A stretch of DNA of 12,175 nucleotides, taken from positions 1-12,175 of the forward strand of contig CAMTJK010000083.1 of NCBI GenBank assembly GCA_947072805.1. Reading direction: 5' to 3'. The notes below the pieces were generated by a model that was given only the letters and a program-made list of their open reading frames with translations, did no database searches and was not told the origin of the DNA. Origin of the DNA: an uncultured Prevotella sp. (GTDB lineage Bacteria; Bacteroidota; Bacteroidia; Bacteroidales; Bacteroidaceae). Made by a program: the position numbers and the translations under genes. The stretch's first letter is position 1. Every line of letters begins with the position of its first letter. Below, piece after piece: positions 1-7,500 of this stretch.

Positions 1-494
1 GATATCGCGATGCCGTAAAAGCTATATCGCAATGAGCTAACGTACGTAATCGTAACCCGATGAAATGGTATTAAATCGCAAAACGCGTAACTCGCTGACT
101 ATCAACGCTCCCTATTTGAGAGTAAAAACGCTCATTTTCGCGTCGTAGGTTACAAATCGAGGTTTGGGTGCCTATTAACACACGTTAAAGTAAAGATTTT
201 TCATAAAAGTAAATAAATGTTATACGTATTATATCGCAGCGGTGATGCGTTCCAAAGATTGACGTAAATCAACGGCAATATATCTTGCTCCATTTTATTT
301 ATATATAACAGGCAAAAGAGGTGGATGATCGGTTGCAGCGCGGTTGCGGATATATTGTGTTGTGACGGTGCCGACAAAGGAAGGTGATATCAATGTAATT
401 ATATAAAGCTTTGATTATCAATGTCTTGCGAAAAGGCTGAAAATATACTCTGATGTCTACGCGGATGTGTAGCCCTATGTCTATCCTGATGATA
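1..494. other. Non-coding region upstream of the HU-like gene
   Basis: I see no credible gene on either strand, no tRNA-like cloverleaf and no transposon end. The first 160 bases are rich in CpG for their moderate GC content (about 17 CpG by eye). They hold short palindromes such as ATCGCGAT (4-11) and ACGTACGT, and variants of TATCGCAATG. The middle part (180-310) is AT-rich. Three imperfect 12-base repeats sit at 453-488, just before the promoter of the next gene. The upstream neighbour lies outside the window. Confidence 0.6.
453..488 (+). repeat. Three degenerate 12-bp tandem repeats upstream of the HU promoter
   Basis: The units are ATGTCTACGCGG (453-464), ATGTGTAGCCCT (465-476) and ATGTCTATCCTG (477-488). 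They share the core ATGTSTAB at a strict 12-base period. The array ends eight bases before the -33 element, so it could bind an upstream activator. Related ATGTCTT words occur at 421 and 529, outside the 12-base phase. The repeats are seen directly; the regulatory role is inference. Confidence 0.4.
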
Positions 495-495
495 T

Positions 496-526
496 TTTGC
501 CTCTGCCGTTCTTTACACTACCTTTG
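496..526 (+). promoter_or_regulatory. Bacteroidota-type promoter for the HU-like gene
   Basis: TTTG at 496-499 is followed by a 19-base spacer and TACCTTTG at 519-526. This matches the Bacteroidota housekeeping consensus (TTTG, 19-21 bases, TAnnTTTG) exactly. Transcription should start a few bases downstream, near 532, leaving an A-rich leader of about 65 bases with AAAGGA at 585-590 before the ATG at 599. Confidence 0.8.
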
Positions 527-529
527 CAA

Positions 530-546
530 TGTCTTCCGGAAAGACA
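530..546 (+). promoter_or_regulatory. Small hairpin at the expected transcript 5' end
   Basis: TGTCTT (530-535) and AAGACA (541-546) are complementary around a 5-base loop. The hairpin falls at or just after the predicted start point, where it could protect the 5' end or overlap an operator. The stem is only six pairs, so chance is possible. Confidence 0.3.
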
Positions 547-598
547 TAGTAACAAATAATTTAATAACCATTTAAAACAAAAAGAAAGGAACAAAATT

Positions 599-1030
599 AT
601 GGCAGTATTTTACAGACTTTACCAAAACAACAACGAGAAGGTAGGACAGTACAAAATGTGGTATGGAAGAGCCGTGATGGTAAACAAGGTGACAACCAAC
701 GACCTCGCGAAGATTATAGAGGCCAACTGTACGGTGAAGCGCGCCGATATTCTTGCGGTGCTTAGCGAGCTGGCAGTGGTAATGACCAAGGAGCTCCAGG
801 ACTCCAAGCGCGTGGCACTTGACGGTTTCGGTTCTTTCAGAATAGTGATGAGTACCACGCCGAGCGCGTCTGCAAAGGAGTTCAGTGCAGCCAGCAACGT
901 GAAGAGGGTGCGTGTAGTCTTCTCTCCCGAGGCACATATTGATTCTACGGGACGTTACATCAAGACCTTCCTTGACGGTTGCAGGGTGGCAGAGCTCCCC
1001 AAGAACGATGTGGACAAGACCGAGGAGTAA
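599..1030 (+). CDS. HU-related histone-like DNA-binding protein (Bacteroidota type)
   Basis: This 143-residue protein belongs to the HU-related family common in Bacteroidales. Its N-terminal extension of about 28 residues, with YRLYQ and YKMWYGRAV, is typical of that branch and absent from classical 90-residue HU. The HU core runs from about residue 28 to 110 and contains the signature LDGFGSF (74-80), followed by the segment corresponding to the DNA-binding arm. The C-terminal tail is short, charged and ends in acidic residues. The protein probably binds and bends DNA in the nucleoid, but how members of this branch differ from housekeeping HU is not clear. The ATG at 599 lies nine bases after AAAGGA and behind an excellent promoter. 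The smalltalk gene follows 42 bases downstream, and in many Bacteroidales this pair is found together. Family assignment is strong; specific role is unknown. Confidence 0.88.
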   Translation: MAVFYRLYQNNNEKVGQYKMWYGRAVMVNKVTTNDLAKIIEANCTVKRADILAVLSELAVVMTKELQDSKRVALDGFGSFRIVMSTTPSASAKEFSAASNVKRVRVVFSPEAHIDSTGRYIKTFLDGCRVAELPKNDVDKTEE

Positions 1031-1072
1031 GAGAGTGAAAACATATTGTATAACCTAAAAAAACAGTAACAG

Positions 1073-1177
1073 ATGAGCAAGATAACAGGACAAGGCTGGA
1101 AAACCATTTTGAAAGTAATAGCAGCCATAGCAACAGCCATCTTGGGCGTAGTGGGCGCCGCAGGGGCTATATATTGA
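1073..1177 (+). CDS. Smalltalk-family small hydrophobic peptide
   Basis: A 34-codon gene starts at ATG 1073 and ends at TGA 1175-1177. The peptide begins MSKITGQGWKTILKV and continues into a hydrophobic, Ala/Ile/Val/Gly-rich helix ending in GAIY. The WKTIL(K/Q) motif followed by one hydrophobic segment matches the short Bacteroidales proteins annotated as 'smalltalk', which usually sit directly after an HU-related gene and often before an N-acetylmuramoyl-L-alanine amidase. Here the HU partner is present, but no amidase follows: a hairpin comes 27 bases after the stop. It is probably co-transcribed with the HU gene, since the gap is only 42 bases and I see no promoter in it. It may insert in the inner membrane. 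Function is unknown; the call rests on motif and position. Confidence 0.75.
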   Translation: MSKITGQGWKTILKVIAAIATAILGVVGAAGAIY

Positions 1178-1204
1178 AAGATGTGACAATGACAGTATTC
1201 TGAC

Positions 1205-1243
1205 AAGGGGTCCGCCTGCTGTGATGGCAGTTGCGGACCCCTT
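1205..1243 (+). terminator. Hairpin terminator after HU-smalltalk
   Basis: AAGGGGTCCGC (1205-1215) pairs perfectly with GCGGACCCCTT (1233-1243). An inner CTGC/GCAG stem (1216-1219 with 1227-1230) lies inside it. The long GC-rich stem placed 27 bases after the stop suggests transcription termination. The T-run after it is short, so termination could be partial. Confidence 0.65.
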
Positions 1244-1400
1244 AGGCGCTATCATCGACCTGTCATTGTAGAAGAACAAGAGCAACTGCGCCCAGACGTT
1301 CCCTTTTGTTACTGAACGTTAGTGAACTACAAGGTAAGTAGATAGACAAACATATTCTGTTGTCATAAAACATTGATTAATGAAAATCCATCTGATAATA

Positions 1401-1432
1401 GTTGCATGATTTGGTAACCTTTATTATCTTTG
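1401..1432 (+). promoter_or_regulatory. Promoter of the XRE regulator
   Basis: TATCTTTG at 1425-1432 matches TAnnTTTG. The -33 element is weak: GTTG at 1401-1404 with a 20-base spacer. Transcription would start near 1438, giving a leader of about 33 bases that carries AAAGGA (1458-1463) before the ATG at 1472. Confidence 0.6.
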
Positions 1433-1471
1433 CACCATGAAACGGCGCATATAAGATAAAGGAATCATATT

Positions 1472-1777
1472 ATGCAGACAAACAATCATCAAATCGCTGA
1501 CTACGACCTCGTTCTTGACAAGAAGTTTGGCAAGGAGGGTACTCCTGAACGCATTAAGGCCGAAGAAGATGCACTCTCTTTCTATTCTGGTCAGATACTG
1601 CTCGATGCACGAAAGGAGGCGAAAGTAACGCAAACAGAGTTGGCAAGACGTATCAACTCCACCAAGTCCTATATATCTAAGGTGGAGAATGGTGTTATTG
1701 TGCCCAGTGTAGGTGCGTTCTATCGCATTATCAATGCTCTCGGAATGAGGGTGGAAGTGGTGAAGCCGATATATTGA
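1472..1777 (+). CDS. HigA-like XRE-family regulator (antitoxin type, no toxin partner seen)
   Basis: The protein has 101 residues. An N-terminal segment (1-40) contains GTPERIKAEEDALSFYSGQ, typical of the HigA-type antitoxins that Bacteroidota encode next to RelE/HigB-like toxins. A Cro/C1-type helix-turn-helix follows at about 45-98: TQTELARRINSTKSYISKVE is the HTH, and PSVGAFYRIINALG is the conserved stabilising helix. In intact pairs the toxin gene usually precedes higA. Here the preceding 294 bases encode no toxin, only a five-codon frame (MKRRI) at 1437-1454, and nothing toxin-like follows. It is therefore an orphan antitoxin, a remnant, or a stand-alone regulator. It has its own promoter and two hairpins after it, so it is probably monocistronic and perhaps autoregulated. 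The fold assignment is strong; the physiological role is unknown. Confidence 0.85.
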   Translation: MQTNNHQIADYDLVLDKKFGKEGTPERIKAEEDALSFYSGQILLDARKEAKVTQTELARRINSTKSYISKVENGVIVPSVGAFYRIINALGMRVEVVKPIY

Positions 1778-1794
1778 TTGCTGGTGCCAGGATG

Positions 1795-1822
1795 AAACAA
1801 TAGTAAACCTTTGCTATTGTTT
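1795..1822 (+). terminator. Hairpin after the XRE gene (first of two)
   Basis: AAACAATAG (1795-1803) pairs with CTATTGTTT (1814-1822) across a 10-base loop and is followed by a T-rich stretch. The stem is AT-rich and so only moderately stable. Confidence 0.5.
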
Positions 1823-1836
1823 GTTGTTCACATTGC

Positions 1837-1866
1837 AAGGGAAGAAATATGTGTACCTTCCCTTTT
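1837..1866 (+). terminator. Intrinsic terminator after the XRE gene (second of two)
   Basis: AAGGGAAG (1837-1844) pairs with CTTCCCTT (1857-1864), followed by more T residues. It is the stronger of the two tandem hairpins and would insulate the aroA promoter that begins 21 bases later. Confidence 0.65.
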
Positions 1867-1886
1867 CGCAAATTATTGTTATTTAT

Positions 1887-1917
1887 TTTGTTATATTTCC
1901 GATTTCAACTACCTTTG
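1887..1917 (+). promoter_or_regulatory. Bacteroidota-type promoter for the aroA-tsaE cluster
   Basis: TTTG at 1887-1890, exactly 19 bases, then TACCTTTG at 1910-1917: a full consensus match, with the same -7 octamer as the HU promoter. I found no other convincing promoter on the plus strand between here and 9596, so this is the likely driver of the whole six-gene cluster. Confidence 0.8.
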
Positions 1918-1923
1918 TAAAGC

Positions 1924-2018
1924 ATAAACAGGCGGCAGACACTATGCTGCAGGGCGCTGTAAGGCGTTCGGCATGGTGCAGGCTGCCGGCATAAGACAAA
2001 ACCGGACAACACCACAAT
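1924..2018 (+). promoter_or_regulatory. Structured aroA leader with a possible 16-codon upstream ORF
   Basis: The leader is about 95 bases. CGGCAG (1933-1938) can pair with CTGCCG (1983-1988), enclosing smaller complementary words. A short frame, ATG 1944 to TAA 1992-1994, would encode 16 residues including one Trp and no Phe or Tyr. No strong ribosome binding site precedes it. A leader-peptide or RNA-fold control of aroA is possible but unproven. I matched no known riboswitch. Confidence 0.25.
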
Positions 2019-3266
2019 ATGAAATACGATATATCAGCCCCCTCACTTATAGACACCACCATCGACCTGCCCTCATCGAAGAGCATGAGCAACCGCGCCC
2101 TGATAATAAACGCGCTGGCAGGCGGCGACAAAGTGCCCGAAAACCTCTCCGACTGCGACGACACGGAGGTGATGATAGACGCGCTGCACAACATGCCACC
2201 AGTGATAGACATTAAGGCGGCAGGCACCTCCATGCGCTTCATGACAGCATACCTCAGCGTGACGCCGGGCGAACACGTCATAACCGGAACGGAACGCATG
2301 AAGCACCGACCCATAGCCGTGCTCGTGGATACACTGCGACGCCTCGGAGCAGACATTACCTATGAGGGCGAACAGGGATTTCCGCCGCTGCGCATAAAAG
2401 GCAGTCCGCTGGAAGGCGGAGAAGTGCAGATGGCAGGCAACGTGAGCTCACAGTACATATCGGCACTGCTCATGATAGCACCCGTGATGAGACGCGGACT
2501 GACACTGCGCCTCACCGGCGACATAATATCACGACCGTACATAGACATGACGCTGTGGCAGATGGGCGAATATGGAGCCGAAGCGGAGTGGACCGACCAC
2601 AACACCATCGAGGTGAAACCAAAACCATACAGCAGGCGCGAATACCGCATAGAGAACGACTGGAGCGCCGCATCGTACTGGTATGAGATGGTGGCGCTGG
2701 GCAATCCGGACAACTGCGTGACGCTGACCGGACTTCTGGACGGAAGCAAGCAGGGAGACTCGTCGGTGAGATACATCTTCAGTCTGCTCGGAGTGAAGAC
2801 CGACTTCGTAGAAGACCCCACGGGACAGCCGGCAGGCATAGTGATACGCCGCAAGCGCAGATGCGTGCCACGCCTGGAGTACGACTTCCTGAACTCACCC
2901 GACCTCGCGCAGACCTTTGTGGTGTGCTGCGTGGCACTCGGCGTGCCGTTCCACTTCACCGGACTGCAGACCCTGAAGATAAAGGAGACCGACCGCATAG
3001 AGGCTCTGAAGAGAGAGATGAGGAAGCTCGGATATGTGCTGCACGACGTGGACGGGCGCGAACTCTACTGGAACGGCGAGCGGTGTGACCCCGCTGAAGA
3101 CCGCTCCATAGACACTTACGAAGACCATCGCATGGCGCTGGCCTTCGCGCCACTCGCAATGACCGGCGAAACGGTAACGATAAACAATCCCATGGTGGTG
3201 ACAAAGTCGTATCCGCACTACTGGGACGACCTGCGCAAGGCAGGCTTCAACGTAACAGACCGTTAG
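2019..3266 (+). CDS. aroA: 3-phosphoshikimate 1-carboxyvinyltransferase (EPSP synthase)
   Basis: The enzyme joins shikimate 3-phosphate and phosphoenolpyruvate to give EPSP, the penultimate intermediate before chorismate, in the cytoplasm. At 415 residues it is slightly shorter than the 427-residue E. coli enzyme. Active-site motifs are in the expected order (E. coli equivalents in brackets): SKSMSNRAL with K21, S22 and R26 (K22, S23, R27); AAGTSMR with G69 and T70 (G96, T97); R97 in KHRPI (R124); SSQ 143-145 (169-171); D295 in NSPDLAQT (D313); K322 and E323 in KETDR (K340, E341); R371 in EDHRMA (R386); K396 in VTKSYPHYW (K411). All key residues are present, so it should be active. F74 occupies the place of E. 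coli P101. It is the first gene of the cluster, and the next gene starts four bases after its stop. Confidence 0.97.
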   Translation: MKYDISAPSLIDTTIDLPSSKSMSNRALIINALAGGDKVPENLSDCDDTEVMIDALHNMPPVIDIKAAGTSMRFMTAYLSVTPGEHVITGTERMKHRPIAVLVDTLRRLGADITYEGEQGFPPLRIKGSPLEGGEVQMAGNVSSQYISALLMIAPVMRRGLTLRLTGDIISRPYIDMTLWQMGEYGAEAEWTDHNTIEVKPKPYSRREYRIENDWSAASYWYEMVALGNPDNCVTLTGLLDGSKQGDSSVRYIFSLLGVKTDFVEDPTGQPAGIVIRRKRRCVPRLEYDFLNSPDLAQTFVVCCVALGVPFHFTGLQTLKIKETDRIEALKREMRKLGYVLHDVDGRELYWNGERCDPAEDRSIDTYEDHRMALAFAPLAMTGETVTINNPMVVTKSYPHYWDDLRKAGFNVTDR

Positions 3267-3270
3267 AGGC

Positions 3271-3675
3271 GTGATCATACTTGCAGTAATAATAATATGT
3301 ATGGTGGCAGTGGTTGCCATAGCCACCAAGCTGGCAGGCGGCACAGACAGCGCCGGCAATGACGGCGACGGAGTGACGGCGGCAACAGCGAAGGGCGATT
3401 GCTCTTCGTGCGACGGCAGCGACCGTCGCTGCATGAACGACTGCATGCTGGAGGCGGCAGTGACGGCTCCCGAATATTATGACGATGAAGAACTCGACGC
3501 CTACGCCGGACGCCGCCCCGACGACTACACCGACGAGGAGGCGGAACAGTTTCGCGAGGTGATGCTCACCATGCAGCAGTACGAGGTGGCAGGATGGTGC
3601 CGCAGCCTTAACCGCCGCGGCATAGCGCCCCCCGACCAGATAAAGGACGAGATGATGCTGCTGATGGGCGGTTAG
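3271..3675 (+). CDS. Small Cys-containing membrane-anchored protein of unknown function
   Basis: The gene encodes 134 residues from a GTG start four bases after the aroA stop, so translation is probably coupled to aroA. The GTG keeps the whole hydrophobic helix at residues 1-19; the next in-frame ATG (codon 11) would cut into it. After the membrane segment comes a flexible Gly/Asp/Ala stretch, then a cysteine cluster CSSCDGSDRRCMNDC (C44, C47, C54, C58), which resembles a small metal or disulphide knuckle. An acidic helical part follows, with PDDYTDEEAEQFREVMLTM and WCRSLNRRGI, including a fifth Cys at 100. Charge distribution does not settle which side of the membrane the soluble part lies on. 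I recognise similar unnamed proteins from Bacteroidales only by feel and assign no function. The reading frame and codon use match its neighbours. Confidence 0.75.
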   Translation: MIILAVIIICMVAVVAIATKLAGGTDSAGNDGDGVTAATAKGDCSSCDGSDRRCMNDCMLEAAVTAPEYYDDEELDAYAGRRPDDYTDEEAEQFREVMLTMQQYEVAGWCRSLNRRGIAPPDQIKDEMMLLMGG

Positions 3676-3721
3676 CGGGCATCGCTACATACATTGAGAC
3701 ATAGATACAGAAAGATAAGCT

Positions 3722-4534
3722 ATGGACATCTTCTCATATACCTTCTTTCAGAATGCCCTGTGGGGAAGCCTGCTGGCAAGCATAGTGTGCGGCATTGTGG
3801 GCACATATATAGTGACGCGGCGGCTGGTGTTCATCAGCGGCGGCATCACCCATGCGTCGTTCGGCGGCATAGGCCTCGGCGTATACTTCGGTGCCGACCC
3901 CATACTCTCCGCCATGCTCTTTGCCATAGGCAGCGCCTGCGGAGTGGAGTGGGTGTCAAGGCGCGGCAATGTGCGCGAAGATTCGGCGATAGCCCTCTTC
4001 TGGACCTTCGGCATGAGCATCGGAGTGATATGCTGTTTTCTCACACCCGGATTTATCCCTGACCTCTCCTCATATCTCTTCGGAAGCATACTGACCATAG
4101 GCTCAGCCGACCTGTGGCTGCTCGGCGTGCTCGCGGCGGCGGTGACAATACTGTTCGTCATCTTCAGACGCATCATAGTGAGCGTGGCTTTCGACCCTGT
4201 GTTCGCACGTTCGCAGCGCCTGCCCGTCAGTCTGGTGGAGTATATAATGATGATAGTGATAGCCATGACCATAGTGGCGGTGCTACGCATGGTGGGCATA
4301 GTGCTTGCCATCAGTCTGCTCACCGTGCCACAGCTCACCGCCAACCTCTTCACCGTGAGCTACAGCCGTATGGTGACACTGAGCATGGCTTTCGGCTTTG
4401 CATACTGCGCCATGGGACTGATGGTGTCGTACCTGCTCGGAGTGCCGTCGGGAGCCGCGATAATATTTGTCTCGATACTCATTTATGCCATTGTCAAGGC
4501 AATAAAAACCGCCGTTTTGAAGTTTAAGATATAG
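3722..4534 (+). CDS. ABC-3 (ZnuB/TroC-type) metal-ion transporter permease
   Basis: This 270-residue polytopic protein has about seven to nine hydrophobic segments along its whole length, the usual size for ABC-3 permeases of zinc/manganese/iron uptake systems. Family hallmarks include the N-terminal GSLLASIVCGIVGTYIVTRR helix; SGGITHASFGGIGLGVYFG near residues 39-57, close to the ZnuB 'sGgiaHa..pGv' motif; and MVGIVLAISLLTVPQLTA near 202-219, close to the conserved 'vG.lLv.alLi.PaatA' region that contacts the ATPase. The metal cannot be told from sequence. No ATPase or substrate-binding protein is encoded beside it, so partners must come from elsewhere. The ATG follows a 46-base gap that holds no promoter. 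The TAG stop overlaps the next gene's GTG by one base, so it is translationally linked to the PorW-like lipoprotein. Confidence 0.9.
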   Translation: MDIFSYTFFQNALWGSLLASIVCGIVGTYIVTRRLVFISGGITHASFGGIGLGVYFGADPILSAMLFAIGSACGVEWVSRRGNVREDSAIALFWTFGMSIGVICCFLTPGFIPDLSSYLFGSILTIGSADLWLLGVLAAAVTILFVIFRRIIVSVAFDPVFARSQRLPVSLVEYIMMIVIAMTIVAVLRMVGIVLAISLLTVPQLTANLFTVSYSRMVTLSMAFGFAYCAMGLMVSYLLGVPSGAAIIFVSILIYAIVKAIKTAVLKFKI

Positions 4535-7500
4535 TGAAGACCCGCGTTTTCCTACATATAGCCCCCTTAGCGGCAGCACTCGTGCTACTTGCCACAGCCT
4601 GCTCCACGAAGAAGAACACCGCCAACACGCGCTGGTGGCACTCCTTCAATGCACGCTACAATACCTATTACAACGGCTCGCTCGCCTTTATAGATGGCTC
4701 GGAAGAAAAGGAAAACGCGAACAAAGACAATTTCACCGAGATGATACCCTTCTATATGGTTGCAAACAAGACGAGTAGGGAGATAGGAAAGTCAAACTTC
4801 GACCGCGCCATAGAGAAGTGCGAGAAAACCATAAAGCGGCACAGCATAAAGCGCAGACCCGAATGGAAGAAGAGCCGCCGCAAGACAGCCAAGGACATTG
4901 AGTGGCTCGGCAGACGCGAATACAACCCCTTCCTCTGGAAGGCATGGCTGCTTATGGGCAAGTCGCAGTTCCAGAAGGGAAGTTTCGACGAAGCCGCCGC
5001 CACCTTCTCATACATGTCACGCCTATACGCCACACAGCCTGCCATAAACGGCATAGCACGCTCGTGGCTCGCACGCAGCTACACAGAACTCGACTGGCTG
5101 TATGACGCTGAAGACGTGATAACGAAGATGAAACGCGACACCATGCACTACCGCGCCGTGAAAGACTGGGACTACGCCCTTGCCAACTTCTACATCGCCG
5201 CAAAACGATATGAAGAGGCTCTGCCTTACCTGCGCAAGGTGATAAAGCACGAACGAAGAAAGAAGCAACGCGCACGCCAGTGGTATATAGTGGGACAGAT
5301 ACAGACGGAACTCGGCAACCGAGAGGAAGCATACAAGGCTTACGCCAAGGTGATAAGGCAGAATCCGCCGTACGAACTCGAATTCAACGCCCGCATAGCA
5401 CAGACGGAAGTGATGGCGCAGGGCAGGGCAAAGCAGATGATAAGAAAATTGCGACGCATGGCTGCCAGCGACAACAACAAGGACTACCTCGACCAGGTGT
5501 ACTACGCCATAGGAAACATACATCTCGCGGAGAAAGACACGCTCGCCGCCATTGCCGCCTACGAGAAAGGCAACGAGAAAGCCACCCGCAACGGTATAGA
5601 GAAAGGCGTGCTGCTGCTCAAACTGGGCAACCTGTACTGGGCACGCGAGAAGTACAGCGACGCACGCAGGTGCTACGGCGAGGCGATAGGACTGCTCGAC
5701 CAGGACCGACCCGACTATAAGCAACTCTCTGAACGCTCGAAGGTGCTCGACGAACTGGTGCCATATACCGACGCCATATATCTGCAAGACTCGCTGCAGG
5801 TGCTTGCCAAGTTGCCCGAAGCCGAACGCAACGCCGCAATAGACCGCGTAATAGAAGAACTGAAGAAGAAGGAAAAAGAAGAAAAACGCAAGGCAGAAGA
5901 AGCAGAGGCAGAGAAAAAACTGCAGCAACAGTCGGCAATGGGCAACCGCAACACCACTCCCGTGCCCACAATGCCCACAGCCGGAAAGAGCGGACTGTGG
6001 TATTTCTACAACCCGCAGGCAGTAAGCCAGGGCAAGGCAGCCTTCCAGAGACAGTGGGGAAAGCGTGAGAACGTAGACGACTGGCAGCGCTTAAACCACA
6101 CCGTGGTGAACCTGCAAGCCGAAGCCGACGGCGAGACAAACGACTCCATAGACAGCACGATGACCGAAGACGGAGAAGAAGGCATGGAGGCTGCCGCCGA
6201 CACCACAGCCACCGACAGCGTGCCCTCCGATCCGCACACACGCGAATATTATCTTGCACAGATTCCGTTCACCGACGAGCAGAAGGCGGAGAGCGACAAC
6301 ATCATAAAAGACGGACTGTTCAACTCGGGAGTGATATTCAAAGACAAGCTCGACAACCTGCCGCTCAGCGAGAAAGCACTGTTAAGACTTACCGAACAAT
6401 ATGCCGACTACGAGCGCAACGACGAGTCGTGGTATCACCTCTATCTGCTTTACTCACGTCTCGGCAGGCACGACGTGGCCGCCAACTGTCTGGCACGCCT
6501 GCAGACAGACTATCCCGAAAGCCAATGGACAACGCTGCTGAGCGACCCATACTTCGTGGAAAACTCCAGATTCGGCGTGCATATAGAAGATTCGCTGTAT
6601 GCCGCCACCTACGACGCTTTCAAGCTCGACAGATTTGCCGAGGTGAAAGCCAACAACCGCCTGTCAGCCGAACGATTCCCGCTCGGAGCCAACCGCCCCA
6701 AATTCATCTTCATAGAGGGACTGACATGCCTTAACGAAGGCGACGCCAACGCCTGCGTAGAGAGAATGAAGCAGGTGGTGGAAGACTATCCCGACAGCGA
6801 AGTGACAGGAATAGCAGGAATGATACTGAAGGGAGTGCAGGCAGGACGCGCACTCTACGGCGGACGCTTCGACATAGGCGACATATGGTCGCGCCGAGGA
6901 GTGACACTCGACGGCGACACAGCCTCTGCTGATACGCTGAGCATGGAACGCAACACGGGATTCCTCTTCCTGCTCGCCTATCAGCCCGACTCGGTAAACG
7001 TAAACCAGATGCTCTTCGAACTGGCAAAATATAACTTCACCAACTTCCTCGTGCGCAATTTCGACATAGCCACCGACATGGACAACGGCATAGGACGCAT
7101 GATGGTAAGCGGCTTCCTCAACTACGACGAGGCACTGCAGTACGCACGCCGCCTGTATGCCGACGAGAGCATGGCAGAGAAACTGAAGGGCTGCCGACGC
7201 ATAATCATCAGCGATGAAAACTTGAAGCTGCTCGGCACAAAATACAGTTATGTGGACTATGAGGACTTCTTCGAAAAGGCATTTGCGCCGATGCAGATAA
7301 GCGACGAGCAACTGCTCAACATACCCGACGGCATGCCGATGCCCGACGCCGAAGACACCTCGTACCCCGGAGGCGGTGGCATTGACGCCCAGAAAACAAC
7401 AGAACCCGACGCTGACAACGAGGACGACTTCATGCCGGAAGGCATAGTGCCGCAGCAGGGCAACAACCAAAGCACGGGCAGCGACGACGAGGACGACATG

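Noticed and set aside
400..432. AAGCTTTG and TTTGATTATCAA as a further promoter or operator
   Set aside because: The octamer lacks the TA of TAnnTTTG, and the small palindrome is AT-rich and likely by chance.
453..500. The 12-bp repeats as a CRISPR array
   Set aside because: The units are adjacent without spacers, far shorter than CRISPR repeats, and no cas gene is present.
572..937. A minus-strand frame overlapping the HU-like gene
   Set aside because: It is antisense to a conserved protein and runs through that gene's leader.
1246..1435. Possible toxin remnant before the XRE gene
   Set aside because: I translated by eye and found no RelE/HigB-like segment and no open frame of useful length. 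Only the five-codon MKRRI frame remains, which is too short to call a pseudogene.
2895..3446. A minus-strand open frame across the aroA 3' end and the next gene
   Set aside because: It runs against a fully motif-supported aroA and spans two plus-strand genes; no promoter or ribosome binding site.
5023..5928. A 301-codon minus-strand open frame inside porW
   Set aside because: The translation is rich in Val/Leu/Cys/His runs, typical of antisense to Asp/Lys/Glu-rich coding sequence. The plus-strand frame is a coherent lipoprotein.
6664..7470. A 268-codon minus-strand open frame inside porW
   Set aside because: Same antisense artefact; no start signal and no recognisable protein.
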